A stretch of DNA of 64,000 nucleotides from Idiomarina rhizosphaerae (GTDB lineage: Bacteria > Pseudomonadota > Gammaproteobacteria > Enterobacterales > Alteromonadaceae), in NCBI RefSeq assembly GCF_024159085.1, contig NZ_JAMZDE010000008.1, forward strand, positions 1 through 64,000, read 5' to 3'. This document shows positions 26,003 to 36,015 of this stretch, piece by piece; positions within the stretch are counted from its first letter, which is position 1; every line of letters starts with the position of its first letter. The notes under the pieces are model-generated. The model worked only from the letters and a program-made list of their open reading frames with translations, did not search any database and was not told the DNA's origin. The position numbers and the translations under genes are program-made.

Positions 26003-26404
26003 ATGAGTGAACACGACTGGAGTAATAAAAGTGAACAGGAGTGGCGCGAAATATTAGGCGATGAAGCTTATTATGTATTAAGAGAAAAGGGCACTGAGCG
26101 GCCTTTTTCCGGAAAGTATCTAAGCTGTGATAAAGACGGCGTTTACCGTTGTGCCGGTTGCGGCCAGAAACTTTTTGAAGCCGGGCATCAGTTTGATGCG
26201 CATTGCGGCTGGCCCAGCTTTGATAAAGCCATACAAGGCTCAATTGACTACGTAAAAGATTCAAGCCATGGCATGACTCGTACTGAAATACTCTGTAGTC
26301 AATGTGGTGGGCATTTGGGCCACGTATTTGATGATGGCCCAACAGAAACTGGACAACGGTATTGCGTTAACTCACTGGCGATGCGTCACGAAGACGATGA
26401 GTAG
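26003..26404 (+). CDS. msrB: Peptide-methionine (R)-S-oxide reductase
   Basis: 133 residues with AAGGAG upstream. MsrB repairs methionine-R-sulfoxide in proteins. The zinc-binding pairs are CAGC and CSQC, the substrate pocket is HCGWPSF, and the catalytic cysteine is in RYCVNSLAMR at the C-terminus. Its 3' end overlaps the convergent DUF2989 gene by 19 bases. A free-methionine sulfoxide reductase (msrC) lies at 32454-32927. Confidence 0.97.
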   Translation: MSEHDWSNKSEQEWREILGDEAYYVLREKGTERPFSGKYLSCDKDGVYRCAGCGQKLFEAGHQFDAHCGWPSFDKAIQGSIDYVKDSSHGMTRTEILCSQCGGHLGHVFDDGPTETGQRYCVNSLAMRHEDDE

Positions 26405-27192
26405 TAGCCACGAAATTTACCATCTTCAATTTTATCGACAATCGTTTCAGCGCGATCATCCCAGTCGTCGTATTGGTCTTCGCTGGCATTAACAATTGAT
26501 TTCATACTGTTTTTATCCAGGTTTTTCTGGCCGAACTGCCAGGCAACCTGGGACCAGACATAAGCTTCAGGGCCATTGCCTTCTTTTAAATACATGGAAA
26601 CTAAAGTTGAGGGTATTTCAGGATTTACTTTGTCATCGGGACGATACAGCCGTAGCGCGCTGTAAAGAAGCTCAAAGGTTTTTTCCGAGTCTTTCTTGGT
26701 ATAATAGGTGGCTAGCGCTAGTTTAAGCTCAGGCGTTTCCATTTTTTTGGTGCCTTCTAACGCCAGAAGTTTATCCAGCGCACCCTGGTCGCTTCGGTTA
26801 GCCCAATGCCAGTATAGCCATAGAGGGTGTTCAGAGTCGGCGGTTTCGTCAGCCAGTTTCTCTATATTTTTTCGTGAGTTAATAAAGGCTTCTAAACGAT
26901 CCGACTGTTTCTGTTTTGATTTTGTCATTTCAAGTGTTGCAGCCAGTTCGATACATTTTGAATACTCTTCCAGATCTCGCATGACGAAATACTGGTTTTC
27001 GCTCGTATCGCTTAGGCTACGTTCATAACGACTGTAAATGAGTTCGCTACGCTCTACGTTGCACCAGTTATCGGTATTTAAATCGCTACAAATACCAGGC
27101 GTAGACTCGCAAATTTCACTGACTGACGGCTTTCCTTCCATACATCCGGTTAAAGCGAGAGCAGCACTTGTAATAACAATTTTTTTAAACAT
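26386..27192 (-). CDS. DUF2989-type lipoprotein
   Basis: 268 residues from ATG 27192. The short signal peptide ends in a lipobox (ALALTGC). Mature features match the DUF2989 pattern: CESTPGICSDL, C-x4-ELIYSRY, EYSKCIELA, then helical TPR-like repeats (LALATYYTKKDSEKTFELLYSAL). The function is unknown. No strong ribosome site is seen, so starts at 27204 or 27222 remain possible. It converges on msrB. Confidence 0.78.
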   Translation of the reverse strand: MFKKIVITSAALALTGCMEGKPSVSEICESTPGICSDLNTDNWCNVERSELIYSRYERSLSDTSENQYFVMRDLEEYSKCIELAATLEMTKSKQKQSDRLEAFINSRKNIEKLADETADSEHPLWLYWHWANRSDQGALDKLLALEGTKKMETPELKLALATYYTKKDSEKTFELLYSALRLYRPDDKVNPEIPSTLVSMYLKEGNGPEAYVWSQVAWQFGQKNLDKNSMKSIVNASEDQYDDWDDRAETIVDKIEDGKFRGYYSSSS

Positions 27193-27330
27193 AGATATCA
27201 ACATTTTTTTAGTGAAATACAATTGTTCCGTAAAATTGGCTTCATGCCAAGCTTTTCAGTACAATATCGCGGTTTTTAAGCGTAGCACTTTATAAGCTCA
27301 CAGACATTACCATAGAGGACAGGGCTCACT

Positions 27331-28776
27331 ATGAACTCTAACCAGCAAGATCCAACCTTATCAAGTTGGCAGGAACGTCAGGAATTCGCCGAGCAGATGC
27401 AACCTTTGCTTGGGAAGTTGTACCGGAACTTCGGTGTTGAAATTTTGGTTTATGGCCGTTCATTACTGAACGTATCAACCATTAATATTATTAAGGCACA
27501 CCGTCTTATTCTTCGCCACGAAGGGCAAAAAGTTCGTTTACGCGAAAGTTTTCCGTTCTTGCAGGCTATGGCAGAGCTGAAACTGTCCCCGGCTCGCGTT
27601 GATTTAGGCAAACTCGCCTATGGCTACTTGTTTGGTGATAAAGCTGATGGTTTGTCGGTTACAGATTACGTCAAACGTGAGTTAGCGGATATCATTGACT
27701 CGGAAGATAATATTGAGCCTCGCGACGTGGTTTTATATGGCTTTGGACGGATAGGGCGCTTATTGGCTCGTCAGCTAATTGAACGCAATGGCGGCAACAA
27801 CAAAATGCGCTTACGTGCCATTGTTGTTCGTGGCGGTCGCGATGGTGACTTAGAAAAGCGGGCAAGTTTGCTGCGCCGTGACTCAATCCATGGTTTATTC
27901 AACGGTTCAATAACTGTTGATCATGATAGCCAGAGCATAAAAGCTAACGGTACCAGTATTAAAGTGATTTACTCTAATGGACCGGATCAAGTGGATTATA
28001 CCCAGTACGGTATTAATAACGCGATTGTTATCGATAATACCGGTATCTGGAAAGATGAAGATGGTCTGGGTCTGCACCTGAAATCAAAAGGTGTCGATAA
28101 AGTGCTGCTGACAGCTCCGTCAAAAGGCGACATCAAAAATATCGTATTTGGCGTGAACGATAAGATGATCGAAGACAGCGACAAAATCGTTTCTGCAGCA
28201 AGCTGCACAACCAATGCAATTACGCCTGTGCTCAAAGCGATAAATGACGAGTTTGGTATTCGCAATGGTCACGTAGAAACGGTTCACTCGTACACTAACG
28301 ATCAGAACCTGATTGATAACTATCATACCGCCGAACGTCGCGGTCGCTCAGCGCCGCTGAACATGGTTATTACTTCGACAGGCGCAGCTAAAGCCGTCGC
28401 TAAAGCACTTCCTGAAATGGCCGGTAAACTGACCGGTAATGCCATTCGCGTACCGACCCCGAATGTGTCAATGGCAATAATGAATCTGAACTTTGAAAAG
28501 TCGACAAGTCGCGATGAATTAAACGATTATCTGCGTCAGGTTTCTTTGCATTCAGAATTGGCTAACCAAATTGATTATACTGCTTCGACTGAAATCGTTT
28601 CTTCAGATTTAGTGGGTTCACGTCATGCTGGTGTAGTTGACTCTCAGGCAACGATAGTTGAAGACGACAGAGCCGTACTGTACGTTTGGTATGACAACGA
28701 ATTTGGTTATAGTTGCCAGGTTATTCGTGTGGCTGAAGCTATGGCCGGACTTAAGGTTCCTAATTTACCTAAATAA
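27331..28776 (+). CDS. gap: Glyceraldehyde-3-phosphate dehydrogenase, long form
   Basis: 481 residues, about 140 longer at the N-terminus than classical GAPDH. It oxidises glyceraldehyde-3-phosphate with NAD or runs in reverse. The Rossmann motif GFGRIGR starts at residue 137. The catalytic cysteine is C292 in AASCTTNAITP, and WYDNEFGYS is at the C-terminus. Long forms of this kind occur in Vibrio and Shewanella. The N-terminal helical region of about 130 residues has no known role. A strong terminator follows. Confidence 0.93.
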   Translation: MNSNQQDPTLSSWQERQEFAEQMQPLLGKLYRNFGVEILVYGRSLLNVSTINIIKAHRLILRHEGQKVRLRESFPFLQAMAELKLSPARVDLGKLAYGYLFGDKADGLSVTDYVKRELADIIDSEDNIEPRDVVLYGFGRIGRLLARQLIERNGGNNKMRLRAIVVRGGRDGDLEKRASLLRRDSIHGLFNGSITVDHDSQSIKANGTSIKVIYSNGPDQVDYTQYGINNAIVIDNTGIWKDEDGLGLHLKSKGVDKVLLTAPSKGDIKNIVFGVNDKMIEDSDKIVSAASCTTNAITPVLKAINDEFGIRNGHVETVHSYTNDQNLIDNYHTAERRGRSAPLNMVITSTGAAKAVAKALPEMAGKLTGNAIRVPTPNVSMAIMNLNFEKSTSRDELNDYLRQVSLHSELANQIDYTASTEIVSSDLVGSRHAGVVDSQATIVEDDRAVLYVWYDNEFGYSCQVIRVAEAMAGLKVPNLPK

Positions 28777-28780
28777 TTGA

Positions 28781-28806
28781 AAAAGCGCCTGCGGGCGCTT
28801 TTTTTC
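28781..28806 (+). terminator. Intrinsic terminator of gap
   Basis: Stem GCGCC/GGCGC (28785-28789 with 28794-28798), extended by A/T pairs, with a TGCG loop, followed by a run of T. Confidence 0.9.
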
Positions 28807-28843
28807 TACTCACTTTCTCAGAAACAACACATAAAGGTGAAGT

Positions 28844-29971
28844 ATGCATATCACTGCAAACTTTGACAGTGGCAATATTCAAGTTATCAGCTCAGACAAT
28901 GCCGATAACATTCGTTTGGCTATCAAAAAAGATCATCAGTCTGATTTTTACCAATGGTTCCATTTTAAGCTGTTTGCTGAAGCCGGTGAAGAGCACGTGA
29001 TGACGATTGAAAATGCATCTGATTCTGCTTACCCCGATGGTTGGAAAGAATACCAGGCACTAGCCTCATACGATCGTGAAACCTGGTTCCGGGTTCCGAC
29101 GGAGTACAATGGCAAAGAACTGACTATTCGTCATACACCAGAGCAGGAAAGCGTTTATTATGCGTATTTCATTCCTTATTCGTATGAGCGTCATCAAGAC
29201 CTGGTTCAATCAGCTCAACAGTCAATTGACTGTTATCACGAGCTATTAGGTGAAACGATAGACGGTCGCGAATTAAATCTATTGGTTATAGGCGAACCCG
29301 CTGAGCACAAAAATACCATTTGGGTGACTGCACGCCAGCATCCGGGTGAGTCAATGGCGGAATGGTTTATGGAAGGCTTAATTACACGTTTACTGGACGA
29401 CGAAGATGGCGTTGCCCGTAAGTTGTTAGACGAAAACGTCTTTTATGTCGTACCAAACATGAACCCGGATGGCAGTGTTCGTGGCCACCTTAGGACCAAC
29501 GCCGTTGGCACGAACCTGAACCGTGAATGGGCAGAGCCAAGCCTGGAAAAAAGCCCGGAAGTTTTTTATGTGCTGAAACGCATGCAGGAAACCGGTGTTG
29601 ATATGTTTCTTGATGTGCACGGTGATGAAGCATTGCCTTATAACTTTGTGGCAGGCTGCGAAGGCATACCTTCGTACGACGAGCGCCATAAAGACTTAGA
29701 AGACACTTTCAAGTCAGCCTTTTTGGCTGCAACTCCGGAGTTTCAGACTCAATACGGTTATGAACTGGATGAGCCGGGTAAAGCGAATATGACAGTCGCA
29801 AACTCTGCGGTAGGCGAACGCTTCAAGTGTTTATCCTACACTCTGGAAATGCCGTTTAAAGACAATGCAGACTTACCTGACGAAGATTTCGGCTGGTCAG
29901 TAGCCCGTTGTCAGCGTTTAGGAGAAGATGTTTTAACCGCAATATTGGCAGTCTCACCAAAATTGCGTTAA
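28844..29971 (+). CDS. M14-family zinc carboxypeptidase, cytosolic CCP-like
   Basis: 375 residues. The N-terminal beta domain (about 1-120) and the M14 catalytic domain match the cytosolic carboxypeptidase (Nna1/CCP) group. The zinc site is HPGES in [13 protein letters not shown], with a second histidine in [13 protein letters not shown]. The catalytic glutamate is in [31 protein letters not shown] is the substrate-binding arginine/asparagine region. There is no signal peptide. It is a stand-alone gene after the gap terminator. Confidence 0.92.
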   Translation: MHITANFDSGNIQVISSDNADNIRLAIKKDHQSDFYQWFHFKLFAEAGEEHVMTIENASDSAYPDGWKEYQALASYDRETWFRVPTEYNGKELTIRHTPEQESVYYAYFIPYSYERHQDLVQSAQQSIDCYHELLGETIDGRELNLLVIGEPAEHKNTIWVTARQHPGESMAEWFMEGLITRLLDDEDGVARKLLDENVFYVVPNMNPDGSVRGHLRTNAVGTNLNREWAEPSLEKSPEVFYVLKRMQETGVDMFLDVHGDEALPYNFVAGCEGIPSYDERHKDLEDTFKSAFLAATPEFQTQYGYELDEPGKANMTVANSAVGERFKCLSYTLEMPFKDNADLPDEDFGWSVARCQRLGEDVLTAILAVSPKLR

Positions 29972-30017
29972 AACTAGAGTTGGATCACAAAATAATAACA
30001 ACAAAAGGGGGTCTTCC

Positions 30018-31694
30018 TTGGAAGCGCTCAACAATTTTTTGCTTTGGATTGACGGGTTTTTAGGCTCTGCAGCCTATTTCCCGTTTCTTTTGCTCGGTGT
30101 GGGCTTATTTTTCTCACTCTATCTTGGTTTTCCTCAGGTACGCTATTTCAGACATGCCTGGAGAGTACTCGCCGGCAAATTTGATAAAAAAGACTCACAA
30201 GGTGATACCAGTCACTTCCAGGCGTTATCGACCGCGTTATCAGGTACTGTGGGCACCGGTAACATTGGTGGCGTTGCACTTGCCATATTCTTGGGTGGCC
30301 CGGCGGCTATTTTCTGGATGTGGATGACGGCATTCCTTGGTATGACCACGAAGTTTGTCGAAGTTACCTTGTCGCACAAATATCGTGTCAAAACCGAAGA
30401 TGGCACCATGGCTGGTGGACCAATGTATTACATGGATCGCCGCCTCAATATGAAATGGTTGGCGGTTATCTTTGCAATTGCGACTATTGTTAGTTCTTTT
30501 GGCACCGGAAATATGCCGCAAATTAATAACATTGCGCAGTCAATGGAGCAGACTTTTTCAATTGATCCTGTCTGGACCGGTGCAGTACTGTCCATTTTGC
30601 TAGCGATGGTTATCATTGGTGGCATTAAACGGATAGCGGCGGTTACCTCAAAAATCGTTCCTATTATGGGAATTGTTTATGTCATTGGTTCTTTAAGCGT
30701 TATTTTATTCAATATCGATAATATCGGCTCATCTTTTGCTTCTATTTTCAGCGATGCCTTCACCGGTTCAGCTGCTGCCGGGGGCTTTCTGGGAGCCAGC
30801 TTTGCCTATGCGTTTAACCGTGGTGTAAACCGTGGTTTATTCTCTAACGAAGCGGGTCAGGGTTCGGCTCCTATTGCTCACGCATCAGCTAAAGCGAAAG
30901 ATCCTGTTGCTGAAGGTTTGGTTTCAATTCTTGAGCCTTTTTTGGATACCATCTTGATTTGTACCTTAACCGGTCTGGTCATTTTGTCTTCCGGAGTTTG
31001 GACTGAGAAGTTTGAAAATAACTTTGCCAGAAGCGATCTGGACTTCGTTGTTGGTGAGTACAATGATGTTGACAAGGAAGACCGTCAAGAGCTTTACAGA
31101 TACCTGAACGACTACGACGATACTGAAATTAAACGATATTCAGGTACGCTAAATGTTGTAGATGGTAAGGCGCAGACTAATGGTGAAATTACTATTTTGC
31201 ATGCGCGCTCGGTGGCTGAAGACGTGCGTTTCATTATTGCCGGAGAAGATGCTTACAATGGTCAGGTAAAAATTGAAAATGGCAACTTGATTAAAGAGGA
31301 CATTGAAGTTGTCGGGAAATCACTAGTACATTCTGCGGCTCTAACCTCACTGGCTTTTGCTAATGGGTATTTCGGAGACTATGGGCAGTACATTATTCCT
31401 ATTACCTTATTGATGTTTGCCTTTTCAACGGCTATTGCCTGGTCTTATTACGGTGACAGGGCGGTTGTTTATCTGGTCGGCCAAAAGGGTGTCATGCCTT
31501 ACCGTATACTTTATGTCGCAGGCTTTTTCTGGGCGTCATTTGCAGATACCACTTTAGTTTGGACAGCCTCTGCTGTCGCTATTGTCCTAATGACATTACC
31601 CAACTTACTGGGTATGATTTTGCTTCACCGGGAAATGAAATCAACGGTTAAGTCTTATTGGAAAGACTTTGGTGATGCCGACAAGAAAAAGTAA
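30018..31694 (+). CDS. Alanine/glycine:cation symporter (AgcS family) with large insertion
   Basis: 558 residues, longer than the usual 450-480. The start is TTG 30018, with AAAGGGGG upstream. AgcS proteins import alanine or glycine with Na+. Seen are [54 protein letters not shown] and about 10-11 membrane helices. A hydrophilic acidic insertion of about 105 residues occupies 328-434 ([20 protein letters not shown] and beyond), between two membrane helices. A terminator follows. Confidence 0.93.
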   Translation: MEALNNFLLWIDGFLGSAAYFPFLLLGVGLFFSLYLGFPQVRYFRHAWRVLAGKFDKKDSQGDTSHFQALSTALSGTVGTGNIGGVALAIFLGGPAAIFWMWMTAFLGMTTKFVEVTLSHKYRVKTEDGTMAGGPMYYMDRRLNMKWLAVIFAIATIVSSFGTGNMPQINNIAQSMEQTFSIDPVWTGAVLSILLAMVIIGGIKRIAAVTSKIVPIMGIVYVIGSLSVILFNIDNIGSSFASIFSDAFTGSAAAGGFLGASFAYAFNRGVNRGLFSNEAGQGSAPIAHASAKAKDPVAEGLVSILEPFLDTILICTLTGLVILSSGVWTEKFENNFARSDLDFVVGEYNDVDKEDRQELYRYLNDYDDTEIKRYSGTLNVVDGKAQTNGEITILHARSVAEDVRFIIAGEDAYNGQVKIENGNLIKEDIEVVGKSLVHSAALTSLAFANGYFGDYGQYIIPITLLMFAFSTAIAWSYYGDRAVVYLVGQKGVMPYRILYVAGFFWASFADTTLVWTASAVAIVLMTLPNLLGMILLHREMKSTVKSYWKDFGDADKKK

Positions 31695-31716
31695 TAGAAT
31701 AAGCGCCAATTAAAGC

Positions 31717-31751
31717 AAAACGGTCAACCTAAAGTTGGCCGTTTTATTTTT
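31717..31751 (+). terminator. Intrinsic terminator of the AgcS gene
   Basis: AAAACGGTCAAC pairs with GTTGGCCGTTTT around a CTAAA loop, followed by a T-rich tract. Confidence 0.88.
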
Positions 31752-31767
31752 TATTCCCTCGCAATGC

Positions 31768-31795
31768 TTGAAATTGAGAGCAAAAGCCTTATATT
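31768..31795 (+). promoter_or_regulatory. Sigma-70 promoter of the zinc-ribbon to prc operon
   Basis: TTGAAA (31768-31773) and TATATT (31790-31795), 16 bp apart. The start codon of the first gene is at 31825. Confidence 0.65.
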
Positions 31796-31824
31796 GCAAG
31801 GACTGCATAAGAGATAGGTAGTTT

Positions 31825-32154
31825 ATGGCGTTAACACAATGTCCTTCGTGTAATAAGCGAATTTCAAGCAAAGTAAAAGAGTGCCCGCATTGCCAGTTTG
31901 TTCTGGCTGGTCAGTCTAAAGATGATATAGAACGTGAAGCCATACGGATAAAACAAGAAAAATCCGATAAGCTGGTTTCCCGTTCAATGCTCGCCTTACT
32001 GATATCGATTGCCGCTTTTACTTATTTATTCCTTCAGCAACCTATGCCTAAAACGTGGCAATACAGCGTTGCCGTTGGCTTAATGGTCGGGGGATTAGTT
32101 TGGTTTATAATCAACCGCGTGCAGCTTGTCTTTTTAAAAAAGAAAAAGCGATAA
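31825..32154 (+). CDS. Zinc-ribbon membrane protein of unknown function
   Basis: 109 residues. An N-terminal zinc ribbon (CPSC ... CPHC) is followed by a charged helix and two membrane helices (about 55-70 and 82-98), then a K-rich tail. It is the first gene of a run of closely spaced genes: yeaC 3 bases later, then msrC, an unknown gene, proQ and prc. Confidence 0.78.
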   Translation: MALTQCPSCNKRISSKVKECPHCQFVLAGQSKDDIEREAIRIKQEKSDKLVSRSMLALLISIAAFTYLFLQQPMPKTWQYSVAVGLMVGGLVWFIINRVQLVFLKKKKR

Positions 32155-32157
32155 ACT

Positions 32158-32457
32158 ATGCAATTCGACGACTTAATTAAAAGTATGAATCAGGACATAT
32201 ACGAGCGTCTGGTTCAGGCGGTTGAAACCGGTAAATGGCCAGATGGCAATCGTTTAACTGATGAGCAACGTGAAAACTCCATTCAATTGGTTATGGCTTA
32301 TCAGGCTCGATACGCCAGCACTGAGGAGGCTTTTACTATTGGTGCTAATGGCGAAATAATTACGAAAACCAAACGGCAATTAAAAGAGCAGTTCAAGACT
32401 GACTCTGGCGAACAAATTGCTCGTTTCAAACTCGACCAACAAGAAGGCGAATTATGA
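32158..32457 (+). CDS. yeaC: YeaC-like DUF1315 protein
   Basis: 99 residues. It carries MNQDIYERLVQAVETGKWPDGNRLTDEQRENSIQLVMAY, the DUF1315 pattern of E. coli YeaC. No function is established. It overlaps the msrC start by four bases (ATGA). Confidence 0.85.
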   Translation: MQFDDLIKSMNQDIYERLVQAVETGKWPDGNRLTDEQRENSIQLVMAYQARYASTEEAFTIGANGEIITKTKRQLKEQFKTDSGEQIARFKLDQQEGEL

Positions 32458-32927
32458 GCTCTCAGCCGTATTCTGACTTATTAGCCCAAAGCCGGGCCTT
32501 GACAGAAGGTGAGCCTGATTTAATTGCAAATCTTGCGAATATCTCTGCGCTACTCTATGAGTACATTGACGACATTAATTGGGTAGGTTTTTATTTGGCT
32601 CGTTCTGAAAAGGAATTGGTGTTAGGTCCTTTTCAAGGGCGTGTCGCTTGTGTTCATATTCCTTTTGGGAAGGGCGTTTGCGGCGTTGCTGCAGAAACCC
32701 AAACCTGCCAAAGAGTTGAAGACGTTCACCAATTTGCCGGACACATAGCTTGTGACTCGGCATCAAACAGTGAAGTTGTTGCACCTATAGTCGTTAATGG
32801 TAAAACCGTTGCGGTACTGGATGTCGACAGTCCGTCTGTGGGGCGTTTTAGTGAAGAAGACGCAAAAGCCATTCAGGCTATTGCTGACTACTGTCAAACT
32901 CTGAATTGGCAAGGGTTGCAGTCATAG
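32454..32927 (+). CDS. msrC: Free methionine-(R)-sulfoxide reductase (GAF family)
   Basis: 157 residues. One GAF domain; reduces free methionine-R-sulfoxide with thioredoxin. The three active-region cysteines are visible in RVACVHIPFGKGVCGVA and HIACDSASNSE, and NWVGFYL and VLDVDSP are also family features. Placed between yeaC and the 96-residue gene. Confidence 0.95.
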   Translation: MSSQPYSDLLAQSRALTEGEPDLIANLANISALLYEYIDDINWVGFYLARSEKELVLGPFQGRVACVHIPFGKGVCGVAAETQTCQRVEDVHQFAGHIACDSASNSEVVAPIVVNGKTVAVLDVDSPSVGRFSEEDAKAIQAIADYCQTLNWQGLQS

Positions 32928-32928
32928 T

Positions 32929-33219
32929 ATGTTTGTTGAATTTGATATTCACAGTTATTTAGTAACCAAACAAGATGTTATTTTCTTTGAAGAGCATGAA
33001 GAAGAAGCCGCTGATAAAATAAATGAAATGCTGCATCTTATTAATGCATTACGAGAGGATGACGATACAACAGAGCAGCTTGAAGAAATGGTTCGCCGTA
33101 CTTTGTACGACTGGATTGAAGAGCCTGCATTGCTAGATTTGTCATTTGATGAAATGGACGACTATGTTCGAAACTTAATGAAAGTTGTCCGCGAACAGGA
33201 AGAAGAATGGAATGAGTGA
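32929..33219 (+). CDS. Small acidic hypothetical protein before proQ
   Basis: 96 residues, no family recognised. It is strongly acidic (EEHEEEAADK, REDDDTTEQLEE, EQEEEW), helical, with no signal or membrane segment. It starts one base after the msrC stop and overlaps the proQ start by 8 bases, so its expression is probably coupled to proQ. It has no cysteines. Confidence 0.78.
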   Translation: MFVEFDIHSYLVTKQDVIFFEEHEEEAADKINEMLHLINALREDDDTTEQLEEMVRRTLYDWIEEPALLDLSFDEMDDYVRNLMKVVREQEEEWNE

Positions 33220-33838
33220 ACCTGAAAAGCTGACGAAAAGTAAAGATGTCATTGCCTACTTGGCCGAACAGTTTCCTGACTGTTTTACTATTAAAGGCGA
33301 TGCCAAACCTTTGAAAATTGGTATTTTTGAAGATTTGGCAAAACGCCTTGAGGGCGATGACAAAGTAAGTAAGACACGTTTAAGAACAGCCTTGCGTCAT
33401 TACACCAATAGCTGGCGGTATCTGTACAGTGTAAAAACGGGTACTCAGCGAGTGAATTTAGATGGCGAGCAGGTTGAGGCTGTTACAGAAGAACATCAGC
33501 AGCATGCGCAAGAGACTCTAAAAGAATCTAAAGCTAAAGTTGCAGAGAAAAATAAAACAACCAACAAGGCTGCCGCTAAAAAAGCTCCGGCTAAAGATAA
33601 ACCTGAAAATACAGCAAAAACTAAACCGAAAACCGCAAAAAAACCGGCCAAACCAAAAGTTAAATTGGCTGACGTGGAACTCAACAAGCTTTCTGTTGGT
33701 CAACAGGTTCAGGTAAAGGCGGGGAATACCCCCATGTCAGCAACAGTTTTAGAGCTGGACAAGGACGACGTTCAAGTTCAGTTGCAAAACGGTTTAATTA
33801 TGAAAGTAAAAGCAGATAAGATTTTTCTGCGCGCTTAG
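33212..33838 (+). CDS. proQ: RNA chaperone ProQ
   Basis: 208 residues from ATG 33212. The N-terminal FinO-type RNA-binding domain is seen (about 8-105: DVIAYLAEQFPDCFTIKGDAKPLKIG, LRTALRHYTNSWRYL). A K/A/P-rich linker (about 115-155) and a C-terminal Tudor-like domain (VGQQVQVKAGNTPM ... VQVQLQNGLIMKVKADKIF) follow. ProQ binds structured RNAs. It is followed by prc 9 bases later, the conserved proQ-prc pair. Confidence 0.95.
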   Translation: MSEPEKLTKSKDVIAYLAEQFPDCFTIKGDAKPLKIGIFEDLAKRLEGDDKVSKTRLRTALRHYTNSWRYLYSVKTGTQRVNLDGEQVEAVTEEHQQHAQETLKESKAKVAEKNKTTNKAAAKKAPAKDKPENTAKTKPKTAKKPAKPKVKLADVELNKLSVGQQVQVKAGNTPMSATVLELDKDDVQVQLQNGLIMKVKADKIFLRA

Positions 33839-33847
33839 GAGTAGTCA

Positions 33848-35905
33848 ATGAAACACTGGGCTGTAAAGAAATGTGCATTGGCACTGATGTGTGTTGTTCC
33901 TGCCGCGGTTGCAATACCGCCAGAGCACAAGATCAGTGAATTACCAGAGTTAGAGCAGGAAGCTCAGCATGATACAGCCAGTGAGCGTATTGCGTCCTAT
34001 TTTACCCGTTATCATTTCAGTAGTTTGACACTGAATAACGAGTTATCAGAGCAAATTCATGAGCGCTACTTTGACTTGCTCGATTACAGTAAAATGTTTC
34101 TTCTGAAAGAGGATATAGAAGCTGCCCAGGAGTATCGTCATTTATTTGATGACATGCTGAAACGGGGCGAGCTTGATGTTGCTTACGACATTTATCAGAA
34201 AAGTCTTGAACGACGTTTCCAGCGTTACGAATATGCGCTATCTATACTGGATGAAGACAAGCCCATGGATTTTTCGGTTGAGGGCGACAAGTACTATTAT
34301 GATCGAGAAGATGCAGAGTGGGCGGAGTCCAAAGAGGAGTTGAATGATCTTTGGCAAAGCCGAGTTAAATACGATGCGCTTAATTTGAAACTGGCCGGTA
34401 AAGAGTGGCCTGAGATAGTTGAAACACTGGGTAAGCGTTATAACAGTGCATTAAATCGACTGACAAAATCGAAAAGCGAAGATGTTTTTCAAACGGTTAT
34501 GAACGCGTTTGCCCGTTCAGTTGAGCCGCATACAAGTTACCTTTCGCCTTCCAACTCAGAGCGATTCCAGCAAAATATGAATCTCGAACTGGAAGGAATT
34601 GGCGCTGTACTTCAGTCAGAATACGATTACACAATTATTCGCAGTTTAGTTCCTGGTGGTCCTGCGGATAAAACCGATGAACTTTCTCCAGAAGATAAGA
34701 TCATTGCTGTAGGCCAAGGCTCCGGCGAAGATGAAGAGGAGTTTGTTGACATCATTGGCATGCGTCTGGACGATGTTGTTGAGTTAATTAAAGGACCTAA
34801 AGGAACAACCGTTCGCTTGCAGGTTTTAAAAGCCAGCCAAGGTGCCGGCGGCACCCCAAGTGAAGTTGAAATTGTCCGAGACAAGGTCAAACTGGAGGAT
34901 CGTGCAGCAAAAGCCGAAGTCAAAGAGTTCGAAGAGGGGCCTTATAAAGGTCGTCGTCTTGGTGTTATCGAAATTCCGGGGTTCTACAATAACCTAACAG
35001 CGGATGTCAAAAAGCTGATTGAGGATTTAGAAAGCCAGAAAGTAGAAGGTTTGGTGATTGATTTGCGTGGTAATGGTGGCGGTGCTTTGACCGAAGCTAT
35101 TGGTTTGACCGGGCTATTTATTGATAAAGGCCCAGTAGTTCAGGTTAGTGACGGTCGCGGGCGTGTCGATGTCAGTGAAGACAAAGACGGTAAAACCTAC
35201 TATGACGGACCATTGTTCGTTATGGTTGACCGTTACAGTGCTTCAGCATCTGAAATTTTTGCCGCGGCTATGCAGGACTATGAACGTGCCTTGATAATAG
35301 GTGAAAATACCTTTGGGAAAGGTACTGTGCAACAACATCGCGGACTTGCCCGGCGCTTCGATTTCTACGATAAGCCACTAGGCAGCGTTCAATATACCAT
35401 TGCGAAATTCTACCGCATAGATGGTGGCAGTACGCAGTTAAGGGGTGTTCAGCCAGACGTTGTTTTCCCTTCGTTTGTTGAAGCTTCAGACTGGGGGGAA
35501 AGCAAAGAAGATAACGCGTTACCCTGGGATAAAATCGATAAGGCAAGTTATAGCCCCGTTGGTGAAATTAACAGTGCCGAAGTAAAAGATTTGCAACAGC
35601 AGTTAAATCAGAGAATTGAAGATGACCCAGAATTTTCTTACATATTTGAAGAAATAGAACGTTATAGAGAAGAGAAAGATAAAACGTGGGTCAGTCTGGT
35701 GTTAACTGAGCGCGAAAAGAAACAAGAGCAGCAAAAAGCCAAGCAACTTGAGCGAGTTAACGAACGCTTGAAACGTGCGGGCAAAGAGCCAATCGAGAAC
35801 GTTGAAGATGCTCCCGAAGAATTTACCGAGGTAGATCCCTTCCTCGATCAAGCCGCTTTGGTCGCATTTGATTTTATTGATAAAAATCAACTTGCCTCGA
35901 ATTAA
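33848..35905 (+). CDS. prc: Tail-specific protease Prc
   Basis: 685 residues with a signal peptide (CALALMCVVPAAVA). A periplasmic C-terminal processing protease that acts on PBP3 and other proteins. It contains a PDZ domain (about 245-335) and the S41 domain, with the catalytic serine in YSASASEIFAAAM and the lysine in FGKGTVQQ. A Prc-type C-terminal domain follows (to 685). It is followed by a terminator. Confidence 0.97.
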   Translation: MKHWAVKKCALALMCVVPAAVAIPPEHKISELPELEQEAQHDTASERIASYFTRYHFSSLTLNNELSEQIHERYFDLLDYSKMFLLKEDIEAAQEYRHLFDDMLKRGELDVAYDIYQKSLERRFQRYEYALSILDEDKPMDFSVEGDKYYYDREDAEWAESKEELNDLWQSRVKYDALNLKLAGKEWPEIVETLGKRYNSALNRLTKSKSEDVFQTVMNAFARSVEPHTSYLSPSNSERFQQNMNLELEGIGAVLQSEYDYTIIRSLVPGGPADKTDELSPEDKIIAVGQGSGEDEEEFVDIIGMRLDDVVELIKGPKGTTVRLQVLKASQGAGGTPSEVEIVRDKVKLEDRAAKAEVKEFEEGPYKGRRLGVIEIPGFYNNLTADVKKLIEDLESQKVEGLVIDLRGNGGGALTEAIGLTGLFIDKGPVVQVSDGRGRVDVSEDKDGKTYYDGPLFVMVDRYSASASEIFAAAMQDYERALIIGENTFGKGTVQQHRGLARRFDFYDKPLGSVQYTIAKFYRIDGGSTQLRGVQPDVVFPSFVEASDWGESKEDNALPWDKIDKASYSPVGEINSAEVKDLQQQLNQRIEDDPEFSYIFEEIERYREEKDKTWVSLVLTEREKKQEQQKAKQLERVNERLKRAGKEPIENVEDAPEEFTEVDPFLDQAALVAFDFIDKNQLASN

Positions 35906-35918
35906 ATTGACCTTTTAA

Positions 35919-35947
35919 AAATACCGCCTTTACGGCGGTATTTTTTT
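35919..35947 (+). terminator. Intrinsic terminator of the proQ-prc operon
   Basis: AAATACCGCC (35919-35928) pairs with GGCGGTATTT (35934-35943) around a TTTAC loop, with a T run to 35947. Confidence 0.92.
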
Positions 35948-36015
35948 GTGCGCTTGTCATAGACCCCAGTTTTGTGGTCATATAGCGCGTTAATGAACAC
36001 AAACGATTAATAATA

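Noticed and set aside
27236-27250. Hairpin TTGGC-TTCAT-GCCAA upstream of gap
   Set aside because: Short stem without a T run; could be chance or part of a promoter, not supported as a riboswitch or terminator.
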